64,000 bases of DNA from Orthonyx spaldingii. Lineage: Eukaryota; Chordata; Aves; Passeriformes; Orthonychidae. Made by a program: the position numbers and the translations under genes. The stretch is taken from positions 1 through 64,000 of the forward strand of contig VZTJ01004028.1 in the NCBI GenBank assembly GCA_013397795.1. Direction: 5' to 3'. Every line of letters starts with the position of its first letter. Position 1 is the first letter of the stretch. Below, piece after piece: positions 12,872 to 23,625 of this stretch. The notes beneath the pieces were generated by a model. The model saw nothing but the letters and a program-made list of their open reading frames with translations. It ran no database searches and was not told the DNA's origin.

Positions 12872-15800
12872 GGATAAGAAAAACTTGTATGAAAGTGTTT
12901 TCTCTGATCACCAGTCCCAATCTATGCTATATTACGAGCTGTTGAGACCACAGTCTATCTTTACAGAACAGAGCTGAACCTTATAATTCTCCTGAATCAT
13001 AATCAGTAGTTGTCAGAATCACAAATTTATGAGCTTCATATTATTATGTCCAAGTGAGTTTCGTCCAGAGTGTAAAACCCTAATACCTGAAAACTTGAAA
13101 TAATGTGTTTCTGAAGGCACAGTGATTTGAAAGGTACCTGGAGGTAGTGTTTAATGATATGTACAAATAAAACTTTCAGTTCCTGTATTACAGCAAAGAA
13201 ACAGAAATGTCAATAGGAAAAACCAACAATCTACAAACTACTGTGGGAGAAAGTGTTTTAGTTGCAGACCTTTTCCATTTATGCTTATTTTCCTGTGCCA
13301 TAGTTTATAAGCACTCGCAGCATTTGGTCTCTGATTTACTGACAATGTTATTGACACTTTTCAAAGGCCTTTTCTGCATTGCCTCTCATTTTCTGAATCA
13401 CGAAACAATTTATCTTTGCTAATGGTGTTTATAAACCTCTAAGAGATTTGATTTGTGCACAGCATATTCATATCATGTCTTCACGCAGGTATTCAATTCT
13501 GAGTGAAAAAGAAAAGATTCTCTTGTCTTGGGTAGGAATTATATTTTTTTCTCAATAGCTTAGACAATGGATAGGATTCATTTTTTCCAATTTCCTAAAT
13601 AACCAAAATTGTTCAGTTGGGAAGACAGATGCAAATAACGTGCATATATATGTGTGCACATAAATAATATATATCCATATACACATACATCATTATGCAT
13701 GCCTTCAGAAAAAGTTATATTTGAAGAAATGCAAAAGAAAAATGTTCAGATAGGTTACAATTAACTGCAAAATTGAGTGTATACTCTAACTAGATCATCA
13801 GTGGTACTCTCTATTAATGGAAGCTTCACTTAATAACTAACATTTACACAATATTCTTAAATCAGTTTTAAAAGTCTGAGAATTATTGTTGCTTATGGAG
13901 AAAACCTTTTCCTTAAACAACCAATATTGTATCATATAAAGGCTACACACTGACTCTCAGATCTTTGGGGAGGAAACTGCCTGCTCTTTTAAATGCTACA
14001 GCTCATATTATGGAGCAATTCTACAATGACTGTGAGGTGATCTGACTCCTGAAAGAGTGAAAAAGTAACTCTGAATGAGGGTTTCTATTAATTCATGTAT
14101 ATAGTCATAGTCTGATATTTTGAGGTCTCTTTTATATGCCCAGAGACAAGTCTGTTGCTTGGATGCCTGAGGTCAGGTTGATTGCCACCACTTTAGATAT
14201 CTGCAATACAAATATCTATTTTTGAGCAATTTTTCTGTACTTCTTGTATAGTTGGTGGAAAGAAACAAGAACTTTTGTGATAGAAATTATCTAGATTTCT
14301 GCATTTCTGGGTACACTTGTTTTCTTTCTCCCCTAAACTGCCTGTCCAGGCTTGCAGTTGATGTTCTCAATTCTCCAGGTTTAGGGAGAGGACCAAGGGC
14401 TTCATATTCACGCAAACAATCTGAATTTAATATCGTTCTGTTCATCAGTGCCTGATGTTTGCCATCATTGGTATATCTATTGAGAACTATATCTATACAT
14501 GTTTCTTCAAGAATTATTCTGTCCACGACTGTCCCAGTTACAAAAAACCAATTTTGACACAAACAATTACACTATGTCTTACTGTAAAATGATTAGAAAT
14601 TTGAACAAGTTGTGGACAATGTCTGATATAAACTGCACACTTTGATGTTGCCCATAAAAACTGGAGGGTAAAAGGAATTTTGAAGGTTCCTTTTCAACTT
14701 TATTATATTACTAATGTGAGGCTATACAGTTAATATATACAGTAGTGGATCAAAGCTACTGGGAATTGCTAACCAAATAGAATTTATTCAGCACGTCATT
14801 CTATATTGTTGTATATAAGTGACAAATAAAAATCACAATTTCAAAAGGCAAGAAAAAGCAATCAAATATTCAAGAAAAAATTTATGGTGTCTCCTATTAT
14901 TATTCAAATGGATAAAAAAGGCTTCTCTCCTAGGGAAAGCTGAGCTGTTTCTAGCTTTATTCTTTTCAAAAAATGCTGCTATAACTTAGGAAAAGTGTAT
15001 AACAAATATATGAACAAGATTGTCATTTATGTCATGTACCACAAGCATTGCCTAGGTACTGGTTACAAAGCACGTGTTTCAACTGAAAATAAGAATACTG
15101 GCATTATTTATTCAGTTTCTTGATTCACTGGCACTTGCATTTTACTGTCAAATCCTGCCTGCAGTGTATATAAACATAAACATATACTCTTAAGACATGA
15201 ATATTCAAGCAATAAACAGGTGAAGTTCAGTCATCTAAATTATTGAGGAAAAAAAATACAATTCCTATCCAAGATGAGAGCATTTTACTTTTTATTGAGG
15301 AGGGAGCATATGGGGATTATCAGATTAGACAAATAATGTCTTGATGTGCAAATTTAGGCAGAACAAATATTCTCATAAGAGACTTTACATAATTTTAAGA
15401 TTTCTAGGGAAATCTGTAGATTATGTACTCAGACATTCAATTTTAACATAGTTATTTTGATTCTTGATGTTTCAATCAAAACACTTGCATTTCTTACTAG
15501 AATTTTCTTTCTCCTCTGCACTATTTTAAAGGGTTCTTTTGACACTGCATGTAAAAGTTTGCATTTCTTTTATTTTAGAAAACAGCTTAAGTGATCTGAA
15601 AGTGAGACCTTCATTGTACTGTTGGATAAATGTGACAAGTGTGATTGATGTTATGCATTGCTGTTTATTAAACTCTGATAGGACTTAAAGTGTGCTAGAT
15701 TTTTTCCAGCTACCAAAGCAGAGATTAGCCTCATATTAGACTACCTAAGGGAAGACTGCTTGATCAGAAAGGTTGACATGAGAGTGTTATAATTTTTTTT

Positions 15801-16099
15801 TTGTATGAACAATTCTTGATAATTTTTTATTAGATTTTATGGATGGCTTTATGATATACATTGTAGAAAAAGGACTTATAGAGGGATTTGAATTAGGGTT
15901 GGAGATACATTTACAGACCACTGCCATAGGTACTATCTCTATAGGAACTTCTGGAAGAATCACAGGAATACTTATGGGAAGAGATGAACAGGAAACCAAG
16001 CTCTTGGGCTGGCAGAGGCAGAAGATCACAAGTGCAGCACACACACCATGCTCCCTAGGTTCACCAGTACACACTCAGATTCCTTAAGCACCAGTACAG
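12872..16099. other. Unique AT-rich non-coding DNA
   Basis: No gene or recognisable transposable element is seen. A purine/pyrimidine-alternating patch at about 13640-13692 (ATATATGTGTGCACAT and relatives) is low complexity. The minus-strand frame at 14287-14562 (91 codons) has no recognised domain. Confidence 0.5.
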
Positions 16100-16810
16100 C
16101 CCCTCTGTCTGCCCTGCCCCAGCATTCTTGCCTGGATTCTGGTCCCTCCTTACCCACTCCATAGGTCCCTGACTCACTGTCTGGTTGCACTGGGTACTCA
16201 CTGCAGAGTAAATTTCAATCCATACCAAATTGTATTTTATGTAAAAGGTATGGTGCTGGAAGTAGAGAACTGAGTCCTGATCAAAATTGCTTCAGTCGCT
16301 TCAGAAACTTACATTCTTATGTAGCATTGGATAAAAATTTTGAAACAATAGCAAAAAACAGTGAATTACTGAATAACCTAATTGTGTTACACACTCTTCC
16401 CATGTCCCTGTGAATCTGACAGGGATCTGCAGAAATGGAGCTCCATGACAAGGGAAGACAAGCTGTCCTGTGGACTCTGAGCATGGTGGGCAGAGCCCAG
16501 GACTGGTTACAAGGTCCATAGGCAGCCCCCAACATGGTAGGTGATGAACCAGATCCAAGGTGATCCAGTCAAGAGCATGAGGAAGTGGTGACACAGTCAG
16601 GGTTGGAGACAGGTACACCTACACTGTAGCTCAGGACAGGTTTGGGTGTCCAGACCTCAGCTTGTATGTCCTCCCTGGGTCCATGGACAGGGGTAGGGAG
16701 ATATTCTGGGGAGACTGGGCAGGGTCACAAAGGCCTAGTAGTACCCTGGTGGAATCTGTGATGACCTTCTGCAGAGAAGCTCAGTATCAACAGTGGGAAT
16801 GAACAACAGT
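16100..16810. repeat. Unassigned GC-richer, repeat-like segment
   Basis: This stretch is clearly richer in G and C than its flanks. It has texture common in old avian interspersed repeats, with runs such as AGCATGGTGGGCAGAGCCCAGGACTGG broken by single changes. I cannot assign it to CR1 or to an LTR family with confidence. All open frames are short and differ between strands. It abuts the ERVL cluster, so it could be decayed retroviral internal sequence, but no retroviral protein motif is visible. Confidence 0.35.
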
Positions 16811-16999
16811 GTGGTCTCAAAAGATCTGAAGGTCTGGTGAATAAAGAAATATTTTATTAAGTGGGTAACACATCTTGAATTTCTTCATGTTGAGAAAATC
16901 AATGTTTCAAATTCTTAACCTAAACTCTTAATCAAAAATGGGTTTTGGGGTTAGAGTTTGGTATATAGACTAGTTTGTCCAGCAATTTTTCTGGGAGTT

Positions 17000-17583
17000 T
17001 GTCATGCTTTAACCCTAGCCAGCCACCAAGTACCATGCAGCTGCTCACTCACTCCCCCACCAGAATGATTGAGGAGAGAACTGGAAGAGTAAAAGTAGAA
17101 AGCTTGTGGGCTGAGATAAAGGCAGTTAAATAGGGGAAAGCAAAATGCACAGACACAAGCAAAGAAAAACAAGGAATTAATTCACTGCTTCTGGCAGGCA
17201 GGCAGGTGCTCAGCCATCTCCAGGAGAGCAAAGCCTCATCATGTGTAATGGGAAGACAAGTGCCCTCACTCCAAATGACCCCTTTCCTCTTTCTTCACCA
17301 CATTTTATATACTTAATGTGATGTCATATGGTCTGGCATATCCCTTTGGCCAGTTTGGGTCCCTATCCTGTCTGTGTCCCCTCCCAGCCTCCCATGCACC
17401 CCCAGCCTTCTCGCCAGCGTGACAGTATGAAAAGCAGAAGAGGCCTTGACTCTATGTAATTCCTGCTCAGTAATAACAAAAACATCTCTATTTTATCAAC
17501 CCTGTGTTCAGCACAACTCCAAAACACAGCCCTATACCAACCACTGTGAAAAAATTGACTCTATACCAGCCAAAAGCAGCACA
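17000..17583 (-). mobile_element. Solo LTR of an ERVL-type endogenous retrovirus (minus strand)
   Basis: This is a near full-length LTR read on the minus strand. It begins TGTGCTGCTTTTGGCTGG at the 17583 end and finishes GGGTTAAAGCATGACA at the 17000 end, giving TG...CA termini. On the minus strand a TATA box (GTATATAAAA, plus-strand 17303-17312) lies just downstream of a cAMP-response-like TGACATCA (17319-17326). No primer-binding site, polypurine tract or retroviral coding sequence adjoins either end, so this is a solo LTR left by recombination. The five flanking bases (GAGTT and GTTAG) do not match, so the target duplication has decayed or the edges are slightly off. The remnant at 244-566 belongs to the same family. 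Confidence 0.88.
17303..17326 (-). promoter_or_regulatory. Relic LTR promoter: TATA box and CRE-like site
   Basis: On the minus strand the order is TGACATCA (17319-17326) and then GTATATAAAA (17303-17312), with about 6 bases between them. The first differs from the CREB/ATF site TGACGTCA only by G to A, the change expected from decay of a methylated CpG. No transcription can be inferred from sequence alone. Confidence 0.55.
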
Positions 17584-18011
17584 GTTAGAGTAAACTTCTC
17601 TTTCCTTACCTATGCATGGCCATGCTGAATTTTCAGCCAAGTAACAAGTTCTTGAGATATCTGTTTTCCCACTACAGTGGACTGGAAGAGCTGGGTTCCC
17701 CCCAAAGACAATTCAGTCTGTGAAGTTGGCAACAATCATTCTCCATTGTTTGTCAGGCCAGTGTAGGAGATTTCCTTTACTGGGTCCAGCTCCTAGTCTG
17801 TCATGGTCTGTGACATCTAACTGTCAGAATCTGTTCCACATTCCACAAATTCCTTCAGCTTCTTAGAATTATTTGGAAGGTTCTTTGTCTTGTCTGTATA
17901 GATTTTATTTTTCTTTTTAGAAAAAATCCCTTTCATTTTAAATAGCCCACCCCTTTTCTCCATCTTATTCCTGATCTTTTTAAACCAGTCATGTTTTTCT
18001 ATTTCTACTCC
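17584..18011. other. Spacer between two oppositely oriented ERVL pieces
   Basis: I do not recognise this AT-rich spacer as retroviral internal sequence. It contains T-rich runs (about 17905-17925) and no coding motif. Confidence 0.4.
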
Positions 18012-18662
18012 ACTGTATGAAAGTACATACCCCCCTGAGGGACTGTGGCCCAAGGAAAGGTCCATGCTGGAGAAGGTACATCTCACAGTATCTTTTGCTC
18101 TTGGTAAGTCCATGCCACAGCAGGTACACCCTGAAGTGTCTATCTGTGGCCATGGATTAATTCACCACACAGCAGGTACACCCATGAAGACACTTGGATA
18201 AGGCCATACTGGAGCAGGTACACTCCTGAGAGATGGTGGTCTACAGATGAGGTCATGATGGAGCAGGAGCGAGGAAAAGAATTCACTGCAGTGTTAAACC
18301 CTGGGGACTGACCCAAAGGGATTAGGGATGAAGACTGTAGTGGATATACCTTTAAACTGTTGTAAGCCATGATTTGAAATGCATTTTACAGGAAGTCCTA
18401 CAGGAAGAACCACCTTAACCAGTGGAGGATGAGAATCACAAGATGCAGTACAAGTGCAGTAGTGACCTAACATGAGCTCAAAGGGTAGTGGGGGCTTAAT
18501 GAGGACATACTGGATATTGCCTTACCTATTAAACCACCTTTATTTCAACTTATACATTTTTGGACTTTTACCCTTCTGATTCTCTCCTCCAACCCACTGG
18601 TGGGAAGTACGTGATTTGCTTTGTGGAACTGAACTTCCTACCAGGAATAAGCTACAAGAACA
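18012..18662 (+). mobile_element. ERVL-like LTR/3'-end fragment (plus strand) with degenerate tandem repeats
   Basis: The right part (about 18520-18662) matches the R-U5 end of the same ERVL LTR class. It has a possible polyadenylation signal ATTAAA at 18528-18533, then CTTTTACCCTTCTGATTCTC and CCAACCCACTGG, and fades out at a CA near 18662. The left part carries at least four degenerate units centred on G(C/A)AGGTACA at 18072, 18120, 18172 and 18214, with a fifth variant near 18252. They are spaced 38-52 bp apart, and tandem GGAGCAGGT-type units are a feature of some avian ERVL U3 or 3' regions. No normal LTR start is visible between 18370 and 18520, so it is truncated or composite. Orientation is opposite to the neighbouring solo LTR. 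Confidence 0.65.
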
Positions 18663-20262
18663 GGAAGGAACTGAAATCTGCTCTATGTAAGCTGCACTGT
18701 GAGGAGTCTGCAGTGGCGCAGTTAAGACTTATCCAACAGAAGGTAGTTATATCATTTATGCAGCTGATCAACACCCAATTTCCATGATACACAGTATTCT
18801 AATGCAGGACATACCTTGCCAACAAATTCCTGAGCAAATACATTGGCAGCTGAACAACAAACATTTACAGTTTTGCTGAATTCCCAGTTTGTAATTCTAA
18901 CTAGTAAAAGAAGAAATACACAGCCAGAGATTTTTTTCCCTATGCAATTGTGTTAAACTACTGCTTTCTGCATCATGCTTTACAGAATTTTTAGCAGTTT
19001 GTATTCCACAGTACTAATGAATACAGTATTAAATGACTATGAAAAGAAAGATGAATTTGTTATAAACAATTTATATGTTCCCAGCCTTTTAAATGTACTA
19101 TAAGTACACTTTTTATTCACATTAATCCCTTCTAAAAGAGCCCTGAGACAATTTTTGCTCATTTGTGAAGACATATACTTACTTAATCAACTGTTGTTAC
19201 TTCTTTTGAAGTAATGGTAGTGTTTCATTAGCAGCTAATTTCTTTAGACCTAGAATTACTCAAGAGATGATTATATAAAAGTCAGACTCCCTCATGGTTG
19301 AAAGACAGTGGATTGGCAATTAAATCTTTACTCTCAGGGCTACTCTTTTATCTTGAAATGAAAACAATGAGACTACTCCCTACTCCACTGAATGCTGCAC
19401 TCAGTGTAGAGATCTTTCTGGTGCCTCCATGAGCCGATAACTCAAGTGGTAGCAGTGTAAAAGAGAAATTAATCTCATCTCATTCCACTAAATCTATATA
19501 TTTTGTAAATAACTGTTCCTGGATATCTGTATCCTTCACTCTTTTTATAGTAGTCAATGGAGAGAAACAGGCACCTACAGAACATGTTTTTCTTACAGCT
19601 GACTTGAGGAAGTTCAAGGCAGAAGACTGAGTACTAATCAGCCCTAAAATTTTAATTTATTTTCTGTCTTTGCCTTGAGCCTCTATCTCTCCTGCACACC
19701 TCTGCATGTAAGGAGTAAACCCTAAGAAATATTGGTATGGATTGCTTGATGTCACTTAGGATTAGTGCCCAGACATTTATTCAACAGTAAAAACATAGAC
19801 AGGGACTGAAGTTAATCTCATCCTATAGCAGATGTTTAAACTGCAGGTAAGTGGGTTCAGTATAAATGTATCTCTGCCCTTTTCTCTCCTGTACAGTCAT
19901 ACGGGACCATAGGGTGACATGACACATTTTCAGATGTGAAAAAGTCTGTTAAGAACTTACAAGCATGCACTTAGGAATGTATTCAATTTTCCTAGGTTTC
20001 TTGAGTTAAATCCTGTTTTATTTCCTTTAGTGTCAAGCTTCATTTCCTGAGTAGGTGAATATTAGCTCTTTATCCTATTTGCATTGAAGAATCCTTATTT
20101 AGGATGGGAGAAATCTAAATAAGATATTTTTCCTAATTTTTTTTCAATTCTATAAAATTTTTCTATTAGACTGGCAAGTTTTTGTAGGCAGTGTCTAATT
20201 GGTTTTTGCTATTGTAACACTACTCATGCTCTTATTTGCAAAAGGTTAAGTATAATTTATAA
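18663..20262. other. Unique AT-rich non-coding DNA
   Basis: No gene or recognisable element is seen. Confidence 0.5.
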
Positions 20263-20877
20263 AATCATAGAATCACAGAATGCTGTGGGTTGGAGGGACC
20301 TTATAGATCATCCAGTTCCAAGTTGCCTGCCATGGGCAGGGACACTTTCCACTAGACTTTTTCAAAGCACCATCCAAGCTGGTATTGAATACTTCAGAGA
20401 TAGGGCATCCACAGCTTCTCTGGGCATATTGTGCCAGTTTTTCGCCACCCTCATAGTTAAAAAATCTCTTCCTAATATCTGATCTAAACCTATTCTCTCA
20501 GACTAAAGTCTGTTCTATAACTACATGCACTTGTAAAATGTCCCTTTTCATCTCTCTGGTAGCAGCACCCTTCAGGCACTGGAAGGCGCTATAAGGTCTC
20601 CCTGGAGCCTTCTCTTCCCCAGGCTGCAGAACGCCAACTCTCTGTCTTTGTAAGCAGAGGTGCTCCAGCTCTCTAGAGAATTGTCTTCGTGGCCCTCCTC
20701 TAGGCTCACTTCAACAGGCCCATGTTCTGCTTAGGTTGGGAGCCCCAGAGCTGAACGGAATGCTCAGGTGGGATCTCAGCAGAGCAGAGAGGTCCTTTTG
20801 GCCAGAGTGCTTTTGATGCAGCCCAAGACATGGTTGGATTTCTGGGCTGTAAGTGCACAGTGCCGGGTCATGTCGAG
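20263..20877 (-). mobile_element. CR1 LINE, 5'-truncated, minus strand
   Basis: The CR1 3' end lies at the left edge (AATCATAGAATCACAGAATG, the reverse of ATTCTGTGATTCTATGATT). It is followed by the standard antisense CR1 landmarks GGTTGGAGGGACCTTATAGA, CATCCAGTTCCAAG, CAGGGACACTTTCCACTAGA, GGGCATCCACAGCTTCTCTG and CCCAGAGCTGAACGGAATGC. These correspond to the 3' end and ORF2 C-terminal tail of CR1. About 615 bp are retained, and the 5' part is missing as is usual for CR1. Many substitutions and no open ORF2 frame show a dead, fairly old copy. Confidence 0.95.
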
Positions 20878-22337
20878 AAAATCTTAAAGCTAATGCAAGG
20901 AGGAACTGATTGAGTTATACAGTCATGTATGAGCAGAAGTATGAGTGTGAGGAGGGAAATGAACTATAAAATTCTCAACATCTAGGGCCCATTAATAAAT
21001 TCAGAAAGTATACCCCATTTAAAGAGAAAAGTGAATGCAGTACTTCAGGGATACAACAGAAATATTTACTGGGAATTCTTATCAGGTATAACCTTCATCT
21101 CTTTTGCAATGTAGATGCTTAATATTAACTGCAATAAATCCTACTCATTTTCTACAGTTCCAAAGGAAGCACTATTTTAAATAAGCCTTCATTTAATATT
21201 GGACTTTAATTAATTCAGAAATGTGCAGTTCAGCTTGCTTAGTTTTGTCTGCAAAAGATAATTACAAGGATGTGAATCACCATGTTTTCAGCTGAGTCAA
21301 CCACCCAAACTAATAAGCCTTTTAAGACATTCTCATGAGCAGGTTTTTAATATCTGAATACAGCTAATAGATGTGTAGCATTTCAGTCAGATGAGCAAAA
21401 CCGTAGCAGCTTTGCACAGGCATTGCTTTGTGGTTTTTTTTCCTGCCACCCCTAATATTAAGAAGAAAACCTTGATCATCTGTTCCAGCTATGTTGAACT
21501 TGAGAGCAGCATGGAAAGAACAGTATGAACTAATGAGTCTGAAATCCTTTCATGCTTTTCCGAGCTTTTAAATATCCCAGTCAACTATGACCTATCATGA
21601 AGTAAATTAACCTTAAGTCCTGTTGTTTGTCCCTGGAAGAACAAGCACTCTGTGCTAGACACTGGAAGCTGTGAAATGGATGCTTATGAACAGAGCCAAA
21701 TTTTCTCTAATTTTGGGCTGCTTTGTCATAATGAAGTAGCAAGAAGCAGAGCCCCAGATGAGAACTATTAGAGCTTCACAATACAGATATTCACATCTGA
21801 TAATTTGTTTCAGTGCAAATACTACTGCTATTGTCAAGATTATTTTAGACAGGTTTCAGGAAATTAACTTCCTTTCCTACTCTGCAAAAGTGGTTTGTTT
21901 TCTTGAGTGGTAAAGACAGGCATGTACTATTAATGGTATACTTTTTGTGTGAATTCGTGAAGGATTTTAGGGCTATTAATCTGTCTGTGCTCAGACAGGC
22001 AATAGATTCACTATAAAAACTAAACAAAAACAATTTCTGAGCTGCTTATCTTCAGAAGCATCCTCACTACTGAAGTTAGGAAAAACCTACTTTAATTTGT
22101 CTGTACAGCTTGAAGGTTAATATGAGATAAACCTCACTGATGGTAAATAATTGTCCACTAGGAAAGTGTCACAAACATGTCATGGCTACCACAATAAATC
22201 CTGGCCTAATAGAAACTTACGATTTTGTGGGAGAAGAAAAAGCAACAAACAAAGATTTATTCCATATCACTACACAAATGGTATGTGTCTGAAGAATGTC
22301 TGTGAAAAAATGACCCACCACTGTGCATTAATTGGAT
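20878..22337. other. Unique AT-rich non-coding DNA
   Basis: No gene or recognisable element is seen. Open frames here are under 70 codons and carry no motif. Confidence 0.5.
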
Positions 22338-22412
22338 GTGGCCAGCTGGGCTAGGTGGTAAGGCGCTTGCCATGGACAGATACAATCTGATTTCAGGTTC
22401 TTACTCTGACTA
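22338..22412 (+). other. Weak tRNA-like sequence (possible decayed tRNA-derived SINE or tRNA pseudogene)
   Basis: GTGGCCAGCTGGGCTAGGTG followed by GTAAGGCGCTTGCC resembles a D-arm and A-box region, as in GTGGCC...GGTCTAAGGCGCT of leucine tRNAs. About 30 bases further on, GGTTCTTACTC (22397-22407) resembles a B box (GGTTCGANTCC). I could not fold a convincing acceptor stem, and the TPsiC arm does not pair well, so this is at most a degenerate relic. A chance match is possible. Confidence 0.25.
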
Positions 22413-22826
22413 ATCTAGAGAAGGAATATGAAACCTTTGGGCATACACTATTCAGAATAGAAATCTGCTCATTTCTTCCAGGAAAACTCCTCAGCATTGT
22501 TTATATAATTAAATAACCATTGAACCAGGAAGAAATAGAAAGAAGGGGGTTTTCAAAATTTGGTGGTTAACATGTCCGATCAGACTGTGAGGGGAATAGA
22601 CTTTCTCTAAGTTCCAATGAGTCTCCACTGGAGTTTTTTGGGTTTCAGCTCATGTCTGTACTATCAGAAAGGTACTGCTTTTACTTTTCAACATGTTTCA
22701 TCAAAGTGAAACTTTCTGAGAAGGTATTTCTTAAATAAATTCCCTACTTGTTTGACACTGAGTGACCTTAAGCATTCAAATGTACTAAAGCATGCTTTAA
22801 CCCAGCACTTGGGATTCTTCCATGGA

Positions 22827-23172
22827 TCATTGAATCATAGAATAGTTTGGTTTGGAATGAACCCTAAAGATCATATTGTTCCCATCCCCTCGCCCCTGAA
22901 AGGCAGGGGCACCTTTCATTAGACCAGGTTATTCAGAGCCCCATCCAGCCTGGCCTTGAACACTTCTAGGGATGGGGCATCCACCACTTCTCTGGACAAC
23001 CTGTTCCAGTGCCTCTCTGCCCTCAGAGTAAAGAATTTCTTTGTAATATCTCATCTAAACTCACTCTCAGTTTAAAGCCTTTCCTCTTTGTCCAGTCATT
23101 ACATGCCCTTGTAAAAATCTGTATTCCTCCAAGGCTACCTGTCACTCCTTCCCTTTTGTGTTTAAGTTTGTC
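22827..23172 (-). mobile_element. CR1 LINE 3' end, minus strand
   Basis: The CR1 3' end is at left (TGAATCATAGAATAGTTTGG). It is followed by antisense landmarks GGCAGGGGCACCTTTCATTA, CATCCAGCCTGGCCTTGAAC, GGGGCATCCACCACTTCTC and TGTTCCAGTGCCTCT. Homology to the CR1 3' region stops near 23172. Further CR1 sequence in the same orientation resumes at about 23241, so I treat the two as probable pieces of one internally deleted element. Confidence 0.93.
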
Positions 23173-23240
23173 CAGAAACTGTGTGTTGATTCACACAGCC
23201 CTCTTGGTGTTTTTGCTGACTTCCTCTACATTGGAATGCA

Positions 23241-23625
23241 TCACTGCTTAGCTTGGAGAAGGTGATCCCTGAATATTAACCAGCTTTCTTGTGCCGCTCT
23301 TCCCTCCAGGGCTTTATCCCATGGTACTCTAATAAGCAAGTCCCTGAAGATGCCAAGGTCTACTCTCACAAAGGCCAGGGTAGTGTGCTTGCTGTGCATA
23401 CTTCTGTAACTCCTCTTTTTTATTTCCCACACTACATGTATCTGCATAGAGGCATTTATATTGGGTTCCCAATGAAGCCGACTCACTGGCTGGAGTGGTG
23501 CAGCTCTCCAGGTGTTCTCCTGCTGACCTGTTATCCCTCTCCAGGCTCTGGGCATCTCTTGCTGTTCCTGGCATCGAACTGGTGTGAGTGGGATGGCCTG
23601 AGGTTTCCCTGCCCAGTGTATATTA
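23241..23625 (-). mobile_element. CR1 LINE ORF2 5'/linker region, minus strand, internally deleted
   Basis: Translated on the minus strand, 23404-23424 gives NKKEELQ preceded by CLYADTCSVG, which resembles the CLYTNA-SMGNKQEELE start of the CR1 ORF2 endonuclease region. Directly after this, in another frame (about 23241-23365), comes FRDLLIRVPWDKALEG and AQESWLIFRDHLLQA. In CR1 that is the linker between the endonuclease and reverse transcriptase domains. The endonuclease body is therefore missing at a junction near 23395-23405. The reverse transcriptase is missing between 23241 and the 3' end piece at 22827-23172. Upstream ORF2 sequence extends to about 23625. The long plus-strand frame across this area is a shadow. 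Confidence 0.82.

Noticed and set aside
14287..14562. 91-codon minus-strand frame
   Set aside because: No recognised motif, no splice or promoter context, and the opposite strand is also open over much of it.
15787..16087. Overlapping 82- and 95-codon frames on opposite strands
   Set aside because: Neither has a domain I recognise. Overlap on both strands suggests that stops are absent by chance.
17584..18011. Retroviral interior between the two ERVL pieces
   Set aside because: No polypurine tract, primer-binding site or coding motif was seen, and the flanking pieces face opposite ways.
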